From positions 1-64,000 of the forward strand of contig NZ_JADWDC010000022.1 of assembly GCF_020640915.1 (NCBI RefSeq): a stretch of 64,000 nt of DNA. The letters are read 5' to 3'. The DNA comes from Waterburya agarophytonicola KI4 (GTDB lineage: Bacteria > Cyanobacteriota > Cyanobacteriia > Cyanobacteriales > Xenococcaceae). The notes beneath the pieces are model-generated. The model was not told the origin of the DNA. It ran no database searches and worked only from the letters and a program-made list of their open reading frames with translations. Shown here piece by piece: positions 37,125 to 46,207 of this stretch. The first letter of the stretch is position 1. Every line of letters begins with the position of its first letter. The position numbers and the translations under genes were made by a program.

Positions 37125-38360
37125 TTAAGCTTTAAACTTGTCCGTAATGCGCTTCATTGCTTCGTTAACATTGTCGCGACTGTTGAATGCAGAAATGCGA
37201 AAGTAACCTTCTCCTGCTGCGCCAAAACCAGATCCAGGGGTACCAACTACGTTGCAGTTCAACAATAATTTATCAAAGAAATCCCAGCTAGATAAACCAT
37301 TGGGAGTTTTAACCCAGACATAGGGAGCATTTGTACCACCATATACCTTGATTCCTGCTGCGGTTAGTTGTTCGCGGATAATTTTGGCATTTTCTAAATA
37401 GAAAGCAATTAATTCTTTAGTTTGTGCTTGTCCTGCTTTAGAATAAACTGCCTCTGCACCCCTTTGAACGATATAAGATACGCCATTAAATTTGGTAGAC
37501 TGACGGCGATTCCACAATTTCCATAATTCCACATCAGAACCATCACTAGCCTTTCCCGTGAGATTTTTGGGAACAACTGTTAAAGCACAACGAGTACCTG
37601 TAAAACCTGCGTTTTTAGAAAAAGAACGAAACTCGATCGCGCAGTCTTTTGCCCCTTCTATTTCATAGATAGAATGGGGTAGATCGGGATCGGTAATAAA
37701 GGCTTCATAGGCTGCATCAAATAAAATTAATGACCCGTGTTGTTTGGCATATTCTACCCAAGCTTGGAGATGTTCTTTGGTAGCAGTTGCTCCTGTCGGA
37801 TTGTTAGGAAAACAAAGATAGATTAAATCTACTTTTTCTGTGGGAATTTGGGCGGTAAAGTCATTATCTGCACTGATAGGTAAATAAACTAAACCTTCAT
37901 ATTTGCCGTCTGCGGCGGCATCTCCTGTATGCCCCGCCATGACGTTAGTATCGACGTATACGGGATAAACGGGATCGGTGACGGCAATTTTATTATCGTC
38001 GCCAAAAATATCGAGGATATTCCCGCAATCGCACTTAGAACCATCTGAGATGAATATTTCCGAAGCATCAATATCACAACCGCGAGATTGGAAGTCATGT
38101 TGCGCGATTTTGTCTCGCAACCAGAGATATCCCTGTTCGGGGCCATATCCTTTAAAAGTAGCGCGATCGCCCATTTCTTTGGTTGCTTCAATGATTGCAT
38201 CGCGACAAGCAGCAGGTAAGGGTTCGGTGACATCCCCAATACCTAATTTAATAATCGGTGCATCGGGGTTATCCGCTGCATAAGCACTGACTCTTCTGCC
38301 AATTTCGGGGAATAGATATCCTGCTTTGAGTTTGAGATAGTTGTCGTTAATTGTTGCCAT
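37125..38360 (-). CDS. dapL: LL-diaminopimelate aminotransferase
   Basis: A 411-residue PLP enzyme converting tetrahydrodipicolinate directly to LL-diaminopimelate, the route used by cyanobacteria and plants for lysine and peptidoglycan. The N-terminus [20 protein letters not shown] is diagnostic. [10 protein letters not shown] follows. The PLP lysine is in [15 protein letters not shown] (near residue 250). Length is normal. Confidence 0.96.
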   Translation of the reverse strand: MATINDNYLKLKAGYLFPEIGRRVSAYAADNPDAPIIKLGIGDVTEPLPAACRDAIIEATKEMGDRATFKGYGPEQGYLWLRDKIAQHDFQSRGCDIDASEIFISDGSKCDCGNILDIFGDDNKIAVTDPVYPVYVDTNVMAGHTGDAAADGKYEGLVYLPISADNDFTAQIPTEKVDLIYLCFPNNPTGATATKEHLQAWVEYAKQHGSLILFDAAYEAFITDPDLPHSIYEIEGAKDCAIEFRSFSKNAGFTGTRCALTVVPKNLTGKASDGSDVELWKLWNRRQSTKFNGVSYIVQRGAEAVYSKAGQAQTKELIAFYLENAKIIREQLTAAGIKVYGGTNAPYVWVKTPNGLSSWDFFDKLLLNCNVVGTPGSGFGAAGEGYFRISAFNSRDNVNEAMKRITDKFKA

Positions 38361-38430
38361 TAATTTTTTGCTAGAAACGCCACCGATCTATTATCAACGA
38401 TCGGCGAACAATTATTAGGATTGCTACATA

Positions 38431-39780
38431 CTATAAATCCAAAACAATTTTGTCTGTCTTCGGTTTAGAGACGCAAATTAATACTGCATTTTCATCGGGT
38501 TCGCCCCCTGGTTCTTCGATATATTCGACTTCTCCCTCGTGCAACTGACACATACAGGTTAAACAGATCCCCTGGCGACAGCTAAAATCAGGATTGATAT
38601 TATTGGCTTCGGCAAATTCTAACAAAGTACCGTCTTCAGTCGTCCAAGTTAAAGTTTGGTTAGATCGGGCAAATACAACTTCTGCACTACTAACACTTCC
38701 CTCATCGTTAGAAGTTGCTTTAGCTTTTCCTTTAGTTTTTCCTCCACCAAAAGATTCAAAAAATACTCGATCTTCTGCTACGTCTAATTCCCTCAAACCT
38801 TCCCTCAAAGAGTCCATAAATGCAGGAGAACCGCATAAGAAATATTCTGCATCCGGCGCACCGTCATGATTCGATTTTATTTCGGGGATAATAGTATCTG
38901 CTAGCAGTTGTTTATCTGCATAACCCTGACTGTGGTATTTGCCTTCATCTTCAGGGCGAGGACGACTATAACAATAGTGGATATGAAGGTTGGGATGGGA
39001 TTGAGAAACTTGATTTACTTCTTCGCCAAAGGCATGATATTCTCCATTGCGCGCGCCATGAATAAACCAGACATGACGCTGAGGATTTTGACGGGCAACG
39101 GTTTTTGCCATACTAATCATGGGAGTAATGCCAACGCCATTGCTGATTAATACCGCAGGAATAGAATTATCTACTTCTAAATAAAACTTTCCGCTAGGAG
39201 GCTTGCAGGGAATAATCGAACCTGTTGTAATGCGATCGTGCATAAAATTGGAAGCTACCCCAGGAGGCACATCTAGGCCTTTGGGCGAACCTTCCCGCTT
39301 GATTGACAGCCGATAATAATCTTGAGATTCGGGATAGTCTGAAAGGGAATATGTCCTAATTACAGGGCGATCTTGTTCTGGTATGTTTAGTTTGATGGTG
39401 AGGAATTGACCTGGTTGGAAATCGGGTAGTTTTCCTCCATCAACGGGTTGAAAATAGAAAGAGGTGATTTCTGTGCTTTCTGGTTCTTTTCTGACAATTT
39501 TGAAATCTCGCCAATCTTGCCAAGTGTTGTCTTGGATATTGTCGTTTTTAACTTGCTTACTTTTAGCAGGGGAATTATCTTTGACCGCCAAACCAACACC
39601 CGCACCAGCTACAAAAGCTAATAGAGAAGCATATATACCAATTTTGTTGACTGACTTATTTTTAGGATCGGGCAAACCAAGGGCGACTGCTGCAATGAAG
39701 ATTACCATAGCAAATGATGTGCTGGCAGCAGCGATCGCTCTAACTAAAGGATTGTCAATCTTACCAAGACTATTTAACAT
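38431..39780 (-). CDS. FNR-type flavin reductase with C-terminal 2Fe-2S ferredoxin domain
   Basis: A protein of 449 residues from ATG 39780 (13 longer if started at 39819). Two N-terminal membrane helices (about 15-70) anchor it. A FAD/NAD(P)H oxidoreductase module follows: RTYSLSDYPES for FAD binding and AVLISNGVGITPMISMA for nucleotide binding, as in flavohaemoprotein-type reductases. The C-terminal ferredoxin domain has CRQGICLTCMCQL plus a last Cys in AVLICVSKP, giving a plant-type 2Fe-2S cluster. It resembles phenol- or vanillate-type reductase partners; here it is membrane-anchored and the acceptor is unknown. Confidence 0.88.
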   Translation of the reverse strand: MLNSLGKIDNPLVRAIAAASTSFAMVIFIAAVALGLPDPKNKSVNKIGIYASLLAFVAGAGVGLAVKDNSPAKSKQVKNDNIQDNTWQDWRDFKIVRKEPESTEITSFYFQPVDGGKLPDFQPGQFLTIKLNIPEQDRPVIRTYSLSDYPESQDYYRLSIKREGSPKGLDVPPGVASNFMHDRITTGSIIPCKPPSGKFYLEVDNSIPAVLISNGVGITPMISMAKTVARQNPQRHVWFIHGARNGEYHAFGEEVNQVSQSHPNLHIHYCYSRPRPEDEGKYHSQGYADKQLLADTIIPEIKSNHDGAPDAEYFLCGSPAFMDSLREGLRELDVAEDRVFFESFGGGKTKGKAKATSNDEGSVSSAEVVFARSNQTLTWTTEDGTLLEFAEANNINPDFSCRQGICLTCMCQLHEGEVEYIEEPGGEPDENAVLICVSKPKTDKIVLDL

Positions 39781-39859
39781 ACATTTTATTAGATGCTTTA
39801 TTCTGACATTACCAATCAAAAGGAAAAGCAGCTACATTATTTAGATCGATTTAATATTA

Positions 39860-40360
39860 CTACAGTATTGTTTTGCATCCCCTAGCAGTTTGAAGTTTGT
39901 CCCATTGGCTAGCGATAGGATGGTTTAAAATTTGAGCGATCGCTATTTTTCTTCGGCAGCTAACTAAAATAACAGCAACATTGCAACAAGAGAAAAAATC
40001 CAGCAGATTTTCTAGAGTATCTTGGGGATGAAGATAGCAATCATCAATCACGATCATTTTCAATCCTGCATCTTTGATGGTGGTAGTCAATAAAGATTTT
40101 GGTGAACTCTCTCCTGATTTGCCCATTTTGGAATCTAACTCGTCTTGGAGAGTACTTAAAAACTCGATGGCAGTTTCTTCTGGAAAAGCTTGATAGTAGA
40201 TTATAGGAGTTTTGAACTGACGATCCTCACTGGCAATAAATTCTTGTATTTCCTCGAAACTACTGCGATCGCCTTCGTCAAAAATCATTCCATTATCACC
40301 ACTAGTGAATTTAGTTTTGAGCCAGTTAGTAATCGATCTTGTTTTTGTATATTCAATCAT
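39860..40360 (-). CDS. degenerate TniB/AAA-like protein
   Basis: A 166-residue protein I do not recognise with certainty. TPIIYYQAFPEETAIEFLS, then GLKMIVIDDCYLHPQD and NVAVILVSCRRKIA, match the order of strands seen in TniB/TnsC-type AAA ATPases: beta strand, Walker B (MIVIDD), and a sensor strand. A true P-loop is lacking; GMIFDEGDRSSFEEIQ occupies its place without GK[ST]. I infer a non-ATPase descendant of a transposon or defence AAA protein. No transposase or target-site protein is adjacent. Confidence 0.45.
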   Translation of the reverse strand: MIEYTKTRSITNWLKTKFTSGDNGMIFDEGDRSSFEEIQEFIASEDRQFKTPIIYYQAFPEETAIEFLSTLQDELDSKMGKSGESSPKSLLTTTIKDAGLKMIVIDDCYLHPQDTLENLLDFFSCCNVAVILVSCRRKIAIAQILNHPIASQWDKLQTARGCKTIL

Positions 40361-40468
40361 ATTAATTGTTGTTTTTTAGTAATAAATTGACCTCGAAATT
40401 AACAATTATCTAAAAATATTTCGTCCTCTTCTTTTTACTTAAAATAATAAAAAAAGAGTCAACAATAG

Positions 40469-42064
40469 TTATAATTCTCTATTCACAACTAGAGGATCTG
40501 CGGAATTGAGATTTTTCAGCCGATCGCTCAAATCTAAAGTAGGTTGTAGTTGTCCTGGTTGGAAAGTGCGACTCATGACCACATAAATAGAAGTGCGATC
40601 GCAACCTATGTCTGCTGACAAGACATTATCCCAAGATTGTGCCATCAAGCGATCGCTAATTTGCCAATGTTTTCCTTGCCAGTGTAAATCACGAAAGAAT
40701 TGAAAAGGCGCATTTTCTTTGCCCGTAATCAGCATTTTTTGTAACAAACTGCGAATTAAATTAGGAAAAAATCTTCCAAAAGATAACATTACTACTCGCA
40801 AGACAATCAGATTGAAGGAATTCATCTGTTTTTGTTTTGCCCAACCCAAGCTACCTAAAACAGAAATACGATCTTCTTGTAACTCAACTTGATAATTGTC
40901 GACTAAATGTCCCACGGCATTACTTAGTTGCTTTCCTTGTTGTACTAACAAAGAAAATTGAGTATCGGAAACCACTAATTTATTGTCGCGAAATAATTTA
41001 AAGACACCACCTTTATTTAAAGCAATATACAATTCAGTATTATCGCGGCGATCGATCAAAATCCCCCCTTCTTTGAGATAAAAACGTCCTTGGGGACGGG
41101 GCTGGAGGGGAGGGCGAATGGTTACAAAATCGCGCCAGGCTAAAAGATAATTCCAAGTATGATGACCGATGATGCGATCATCAGCATAACAAGAGCCTAA
41201 ACCATTTTTTAATCCTTGCAAAAAGCGATCGTTGATGTTTAATGCTGCTGGCAGCCATTTGCCGACCAATTCAAATCCGTGGGGGAAAAAGTTATAAGTA
41301 TTACGGCTAGTATATTCTCCGCCATAAGAGCCATCAGGATGTACGAATTGGGCAGCCAACTCTACTGCCAGAGCGATCGCTTTTTTCAATCTTGCATCGG
41401 GATTTAGTTCGTATATCTGTGCTAGGCAAGAAATAGTTAAAGTATGGTAGCCAGGATCGCAACCTTCATATTCAATAAACCAGCCTTCAGTATTTTGCCA
41501 AGATAATACTTGTTCTAAACGTTCTTGTTTAGACTCATGCCAGCGTTTGGTTGATAATAAATTACCCAACAACTCCAGACACAAAACGATCAAAGCCTGA
41601 TGATTGGTCAAACGTCCGCTTTCTTGATGTCCTGCCAGCCAATCTGCTCGACGAGCAAAGAAATCTAATATAAGAGGATTATCTAAACCCATGAGAGTAT
41701 AGCTTTCGATACAAGCTAATAAAGAAAAAGCTGCTGCCCCTGCTGCTCTTTCGTAGGGAAAATAATCATCGCACGAACCATTAGCGTGGCTACTAGCAGC
41801 AGCATACAGGATTCCTGCTTCGACCCATTCTTTAATGATGGACTGTTGATAAAAAATATTATTTGGTAAGTTGCAGTGATATGCCAATGCCAAAGGATAG
41901 ACAAACTCCTGAGACATTCCCGCAGGAAAATCAATTACTTTATATTGCCAAAAAGTGCGATCAAAACAACCATAAGTAGGACTATGGGGGTTGCGATCGA
42001 GCAAGGTCAGAATTTTAGGAATTTGAGCCAAAGCTTCTCTAGCAAATATATTTTGATCGTTCAT
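40469..42064 (-). CDS. unknown protein, probable alpha/alpha-toroid fold
   Basis: A 531-residue soluble protein with no signal peptide. The first 330 residues are rich in helix pairs and aromatic turns, such as FDRTFWQYKVIDFPAGM, YHTLTISCLAQIYELN, FVHPDGSYGGEYTSRNTYNFFPHGFEL and HHTWNYLLAW. This is the look of (alpha/alpha)6-toroid enzymes such as polysaccharide lyases or heparinases. The C-terminal part (about 340-530) is beta-rich, with GRFYLKEGGILIDRRDNTELYIALNKGG, as in heparinase II/III C-domains. No catalytic residues can be named. A carbohydrate-related role is inference only. Confidence 0.6.
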   Translation of the reverse strand: MNDQNIFAREALAQIPKILTLLDRNPHSPTYGCFDRTFWQYKVIDFPAGMSQEFVYPLALAYHCNLPNNIFYQQSIIKEWVEAGILYAAASSHANGSCDDYFPYERAAGAAAFSLLACIESYTLMGLDNPLILDFFARRADWLAGHQESGRLTNHQALIVLCLELLGNLLSTKRWHESKQERLEQVLSWQNTEGWFIEYEGCDPGYHTLTISCLAQIYELNPDARLKKAIALAVELAAQFVHPDGSYGGEYTSRNTYNFFPHGFELVGKWLPAALNINDRFLQGLKNGLGSCYADDRIIGHHTWNYLLAWRDFVTIRPPLQPRPQGRFYLKEGGILIDRRDNTELYIALNKGGVFKLFRDNKLVVSDTQFSLLVQQGKQLSNAVGHLVDNYQVELQEDRISVLGSLGWAKQKQMNSFNLIVLRVVMLSFGRFFPNLIRSLLQKMLITGKENAPFQFFRDLHWQGKHWQISDRLMAQSWDNVLSADIGCDRTSIYVVMSRTFQPGQLQPTLDLSDRLKNLNSADPLVVNREL

Positions 42065-42172
42065 AAATAAAACGAGAATTAGCTGTTTTTTTCTCTGTTA
42101 GTAGTTATTTCTACGGAGAGTTATTACCAGTCAAAAGATTAATTTAATCTAAAACAACAACATTGAATACAA

Positions 42173-42207
42173 TTATCGATTGTTAAAATAATTTTAACAA
42201 TCGATAA
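42173..42207. repeat. 35-bp near-perfect palindrome
   Basis: The arm TTATCGATTGTTAAAAT (42173-42189) is followed by one central base and its exact reverse complement (42191-42207). No T-run follows on either side, so it is not a standard terminator. It lies about 110 bp upstream of the start of the minus-strand gene at 40469-42064. It could be an operator, a cruciform or a site left by a mobile element. Confidence 0.85.
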
Positions 42208-42372
42208 CAATCTCCGTCTCATTGCCAAATCATGCACTAATGTAATTCAAATAACATTGTAATCTAGCTTACTTTTTTCAACCTAATCTTTATAATGTAA
42301 TTTATTTAACTCAGAAAAAATACGGTCAATTTAAGAATGATATGTCCCACATTAATTAAATCAAAATAAAGC

Positions 42373-42414
42373 AAAAAAAATGGCAGGAACATTACTGGTT
42401 AGTAATGTTTCTGC
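42373..42414 (-). terminator. intrinsic terminator of clpP
   Basis: Stem arms 42383-42396 and 42401-42414 pair over 14 bp with one mismatch around the tetraloop GGTT. On the minus strand the stem is followed by an eight-T run (A-run 42373-42380 on plus). It lies about 40 bp after the clpP stop. Confidence 0.85.
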
Positions 42415-42455
42415 ACATAGACTCAACTATTAACTATTAAACTATTAACTATTAA

Positions 42456-43064
42456 TCAACTAACAGGTGCGGGAGGATTTGTAGCCGAAGGACGACGTTC
42501 GATTACGCGATCGATCAGACCGTATTCTTTGGACTCCTCCGCAGACATAAAGAAGTCTCTTTCCGTATCCTCTTCAATCTTGGATAAAGGTTGACCCGTA
42601 TGATCTGCTAAATGTCCGTTGAGTTTCCCCTTGAGATATAAGATTTCTTTGGCTTGAATCTCAATATCTGTTGCTTGTCCTTGCGCGCCACCCAAAGGCT
42701 GGTGAATCATGATCCGAGAGTTGGGCAAACTCATGCGCTTACCTTTTTCTCCTGCACTAAGCAAGAAAGCACCCATACTTGCAGCCAAACCAATACAAAT
42801 AGTGCAGACATCGGGACGAATTTGATTCATCGTGTCAAACATCCCCATTCCTGCCGATACCGAACCCCCAGGAGAGTTAATATAAAGATAAATATCTTTT
42901 TCAGGATCTTCCGCTTCTAGGAATAACAATTGAGCTACCACTAGGTTAGCGATTTCGTCGGTTACTTGCTGTCCGAGAAAAACAATTCTTTCTCTAAGTA
43001 AACGAGAGTATATATCAAAAGCGCGATCGCCGCGACCTGAACTTTCTATAACTGTAGGAATCAT
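42456..43064 (-). CDS. clpP: ATP-dependent Clp protease proteolytic subunit
   Basis: A 202-residue serine protease that forms tetradecamers with Clp chaperones. Catalytic Ser lies in [11 protein letters not shown] (near residue 97) and His in MIHQPLGG (near 122). The catalytic Asp is in the DTERDFFMS segment. [19 protein letters not shown] is the substrate-binding Gly-rich loop. Cyanobacteria have several ClpP paralogues; this has the full catalytic triad, so it is not ClpR. Confidence 0.95.
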   Translation of the reverse strand: MIPTVIESSGRGDRAFDIYSRLLRERIVFLGQQVTDEIANLVVAQLLFLEAEDPEKDIYLYINSPGGSVSAGMGMFDTMNQIRPDVCTICIGLAASMGAFLLSAGEKGKRMSLPNSRIMIHQPLGGAQGQATDIEIQAKEILYLKGKLNGHLADHTGQPLSKIEEDTERDFFMSAEESKEYGLIDRVIERRPSATNPPAPVS

Positions 43065-43130
43065 GCAGCTATGCCTTATGTATGTTTTATCTGATTGTAT
43101 GATTGTAGCTAATTTAGGTGTTAGACGTTA

Positions 43131-43706
43131 CTACTGATAGCGGTCTAGTAGGGCTTGTAATCCACCTTGATAACCCGCTCCCACTGCGTTAACTCGCCAC
43201 TCGCCATCTTTGCGATATAGTTCCGCCATGATTAGAGCAGTTTCAACGGAAAAGTCTTCTGTTAGATCGTAACGGGCTACTTCTTCTTGGTTTTCAGCAT
43301 TGACCACTCGTACAAAAGCATTTTGTACCTGACCAAAGTTTTGCTGTCGTTCTTCTGCTTCGTGAATGGTCACAGTCATGACAATTTTGTTGATTTCAGC
43401 AGGAACTTGTTTGAGATTTACCTTAATAACTTCATCATCTCCTTCTCCTGCGCCAGTACGATTATCTCCCAGATGTTCTACAGATTTATTTCCATCGGGA
43501 CTAGCAAGATTGTTATAGAAAATTAAATGATTGTCAGAAAGTAATTTTTCGTTATCATCTACCAAAAAAACTGAGGCATCAATATCAAAGTCCCTTCCCG
43601 TATCGGTGATATTGGTATCCCAACCCAATCCAACAAATACCTCGCTCAACCCTGGAGCGACTTTTTCTAAAGATATCCGCTGTCCCTTACTTAGATTTAC
43701 TGCCAT
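43131..43706 (-). CDS. TerD-family stress protein
   Basis: A 191-residue TerD/CABP1-like protein. It has the family pattern: NLSKGQRISLEK at the N-terminus, VGLGWDTN, DFDIDASVFLV, LIFYNNLASPDG, HLGDNRTGAGEGDDEVI and SVETALIMAELYRKDGEWRVNAVG. The acidic DID and GEGDDE sites bind calcium in characterised TerD proteins. It lies 35 bp after the paralogue at 43742-44320. The two share most of their length and form a tandem duplicate, probably one operon. The family is linked to tellurite and chemical stress; the physiological role is uncertain. Confidence 0.92.
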   Translation of the reverse strand: MAVNLSKGQRISLEKVAPGLSEVFVGLGWDTNITDTGRDFDIDASVFLVDDNEKLLSDNHLIFYNNLASPDGNKSVEHLGDNRTGAGEGDDEVIKVNLKQVPAEINKIVMTVTIHEAEERQQNFGQVQNAFVRVVNAENQEEVARYDLTEDFSVETALIMAELYRKDGEWRVNAVGAGYQGGLQALLDRYQ

Positions 43707-43741
43707 ATTTATCTATCAACTATCAGTTATCAGTTATCAGT

Positions 43742-44320
43742 TTATTTTTGATATCGATCTACCAAAGCTTGTAAACCACCTTCGTAGCCCGCACCTACCG
43801 CATTCATGCGCCATTCCCCATCTTTGCGATATAGCTCTGCCATGATTAAAGCGGTTTCGATCGAAAAGTCTTCGGTTAAGTCGTAGCGAATTACTTCTTG
43901 TTCGTTTTCTGCATTCACAATTCGCACGAAGGCGTTACTGACTTGTCCGAAGTTTTGTTGACGCTCTGCTGCTTCGTGAATCGTAACAGCGACAATTACT
44001 TTATCGATATCAGTGGGGACGGTTTTAAGATTGACATCAATAATTTCATCATCTCCTTCTCCCGCACCAGTACGATTATCGCCTCGTTGTTGGATTGATT
44101 GTTCTGGATCTGGACTAATAGGATTATTGTAGAAAATAAAGTGTTGGTCGGAAATTATTTTTTCATTGCTATCGATTAGAAACAAAGAAGCATCAATATC
44201 AAAGTCAGATCCAGTATCGGTAACATTGATATCCCAACCCAAACCGATAAAGATTTGTTTCAATCCTGGGGATGCTTTTTCGAGGGAGATTCTTTGTCCT
44301 TTGCTGAGATTAATTGCCAT
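43742..44320 (-). CDS. TerD-family stress protein
   Basis: A 192-residue paralogue of the next gene, with the same motif order: NLSKGQRISLEKAS, IGLGWDINV, DFDIDASLFLI, RGDNRTGAGEGDDEII and SIETALIMAELYRKDGEWRMNAVG. Calcium-site acids are kept. It is the upstream member of the pair and divergent from the DUF2301 gene across 179 bp, which should hold the promoter. Confidence 0.92.
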   Translation of the reverse strand: MAINLSKGQRISLEKASPGLKQIFIGLGWDINVTDTGSDFDIDASLFLIDSNEKIISDQHFIFYNNPISPDPEQSIQQRGDNRTGAGEGDDEIIDVNLKTVPTDIDKVIVAVTIHEAAERQQNFGQVSNAFVRIVNAENEQEVIRYDLTEDFSIETALIMAELYRKDGEWRMNAVGAGYEGGLQALVDRYQK

Positions 44321-44499
44321 TGAATTTATTTAATGTAGGTTAGTTTCGTTGTCATTAAACGTTTTCAGCTATTAGCTTTTATAATGAACAAGCAAATAAC
44401 AAGGTTTTCTTGTCTACCTTCTTCATCATAGTTATTTTAGTCAGCTATGTTTTAGACTACTTTTAACTAAAGTAATTATTAACAATTAGGGTTTTAGTT

Positions 44500-45153
44500 A
44501 TGATCGGCATTCTCAATCAACCATCGCGGACTTATCAAGGGCAATTTGGTGAGTACACAATTACTAAAGACGATCGTTTGGAAGTAATTATTTATCGTGC
44601 TGGATTAGTTCTGGCTGCGGTCAGTTTTGCGATCGCCAGTAACTTGTTTTTTCTCCAAGGTGAGGCTGCTATACCTGCTATAACGCCTTTATTTGCTTTG
44701 TTTTCCCTTGGTTTGGGAGTTAGCCTTTACTTTATTCATATCTATATGAAGCCTTTACACAGGTTGCTTCAAGTCTTTTGGGCGATCGGGACAATTGCGA
44801 CTATTGCGATCGCATTTCAAGCCAACGAGCCTTTAGCTCAATATATTTACAACCATCCCCTAACTTTATTTGGCACTGGTTTTACTTTTGCAGCTTTGAC
44901 GGGAATCTTTTTTAAAGAAGCTGCCTGTTTTAATCGAGCCGAAACCAAGATTCTGACTCCTATTGTGCCTCTATTGCTATTGGGACATATGACAGGAATT
45001 ATCCCTGTAGAAATGGAGCAAGTTTTATTGGGTATTTGGTCAATTGGTTTTAGTGTCTTTGCTATTCGCAAAATGACTCAAGAGATCGATCCTGATATTG
45101 GAGACAAATCAGTCTTTGCTTATTTAAAAACAGAAGCAGCAAAGACTAGCTAA
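44500..45153 (+). CDS. DUF2301 membrane protein
   Basis: A 217-residue integral membrane protein of a cyanobacterial/plastid family of unknown function. The N-terminus YQGQFGEYTITKDDRLEVIIYRAGLVLAAVSFAIAS is typical. About six hydrophobic helices follow, with a FKEAACFNRAETKILTPIVPLLLLGH segment. It is convergent with cysK, only 3 bp apart. Confidence 0.82.
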   Translation: MIGILNQPSRTYQGQFGEYTITKDDRLEVIIYRAGLVLAAVSFAIASNLFFLQGEAAIPAITPLFALFSLGLGVSLYFIHIYMKPLHRLLQVFWAIGTIATIAIAFQANEPLAQYIYNHPLTLFGTGFTFAALTGIFFKEAACFNRAETKILTPIVPLLLLGHMTGIIPVEMEQVLLGIWSIGFSVFAIRKMTQEIDPDIGDKSVFAYLKTEAAKTS

Positions 45154-45156
45154 TTT

Positions 45157-46128
45157 CTAAATTGCCAACCCTTTAGAAGCCAACCACTCTGGATTATAAA
45201 GACGAGATTGATATCTGCCCCCACCATCGCAGAGTACCGTAACAATAGTATGACCAGGGCCCATTTGTTTGGCGAGAGCTACCGCTGCACCGACATTGAT
45301 GCCTACCGATCCCCCCATAAACAATCCTTCCTGGTTTAATAATTGATAGATTACACGAACACATTCTTGGTCGTCAATTTGGATCGCATCATCTATCGGT
45401 GCGCCTTCCATATTTCCCGTGATACGGCTGTTACCAATACCTTCTGTAATGGAATTTCCCGAAGATTTTATTTCCCCTGTTTTAACGTAGCTATACAAAC
45501 CGCTACCCATAGGATCGGCTACTACACAGCGAACTTTAGGATTTTGGTCTTTAAGGTACATAGAAACCCCGGCATAAGTCCCTCCCGTACCCGTAGCAGC
45601 TACCCAACCATCGACTTTACCCTCGGTTTGCGCCCAGATTTCTGCTCCTGTAGTTTCATAGTGGGCGTTGCGGTTGGCTAAGTTTTCAAACTGATTTGCC
45701 CAAATAGAGTTCTCCATTTCTGCTGCTACGCGCCCCGATACCTTGACGTAGTTGTTAGGATTTTTGTAAGGTACGGCGGGAACAAGACGCACCTCTGCGC
45801 CCAATGTTCTTAGGGTATCAATTTTTTCTTGGGATTGGGTTTCGGGAATAATAATCAGACATTTATAGCCTTTGGCATTGCAGATATGAGCCAAACCAAT
45901 GCCTGTATTACCCGCCGTACCTTCTACTACCGTGCCACCTGGTTTGAGGAGTCCTTTTTTTTCTGCATCTTCAATAATATAAAGAGCAGCCCGATCTTTA
46001 ACTGAGCCACCAGGGTTGAGAAATTCAGCTTTACCAAGTATTTCGCATCCTGTTTCTTCGCTAAAGCTTTTGAGGCGAATCAAAGGGGTATTTCCTACTG
46101 TAGCGACAAAACCATTTTTAATATCCAT
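45157..46128 (-). CDS. cysK: cysteine synthase A
   Basis: A 323-residue PLP enzyme (O-acetylserine sulfhydrylase) making cysteine from O-acetylserine and sulfide. The PLP lysine is in NPGGSVKDRAA (near residue 44). The substrate loop is GTAGNTGIG (near 71). The phosphate-binding loop is ATGTGGTYAGVS. Length is normal for CysK, though the sequence VPAVPYKNPNNYVKVSGRVA resembles the eukaryotic-type/CysK2-like branch. Confidence 0.92.
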   Translation of the reverse strand: MDIKNGFVATVGNTPLIRLKSFSEETGCEILGKAEFLNPGGSVKDRAALYIIEDAEKKGLLKPGGTVVEGTAGNTGIGLAHICNAKGYKCLIIIPETQSQEKIDTLRTLGAEVRLVPAVPYKNPNNYVKVSGRVAAEMENSIWANQFENLANRNAHYETTGAEIWAQTEGKVDGWVAATGTGGTYAGVSMYLKDQNPKVRCVVADPMGSGLYSYVKTGEIKSSGNSITEGIGNSRITGNMEGAPIDDAIQIDDQECVRVIYQLLNQEGLFMGGSVGINVGAAVALAKQMGPGHTIVTVLCDGGGRYQSRLYNPEWLASKGLAI

Positions 46129-46207
46129 ATTTATAAAATCTTGAATCTAAATTATTTTTGTTGAAGTTTATTATCCCTTAGTCTTTGGCTACTACATATA
46201 ATATTAT

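Larger units (their letters stand above)
42065..42455. other. intergenic region with large palindrome and clpP terminator
   Basis: A 391-bp gap downstream of clpP and upstream of the unknown 531-residue gene, both on minus. It contains a 35-bp palindrome (42173-42207) and the clpP terminator (42373-42414). Runs of ACTATTA-type repeats lie at 42425-42456. No gene was seen. Confidence 0.6.

Noticed and set aside
38594-38869. Plus-strand frame inside the FNR/2Fe-2S gene
   Set aside because: No domain and no start context; the minus-strand gene is well supported.
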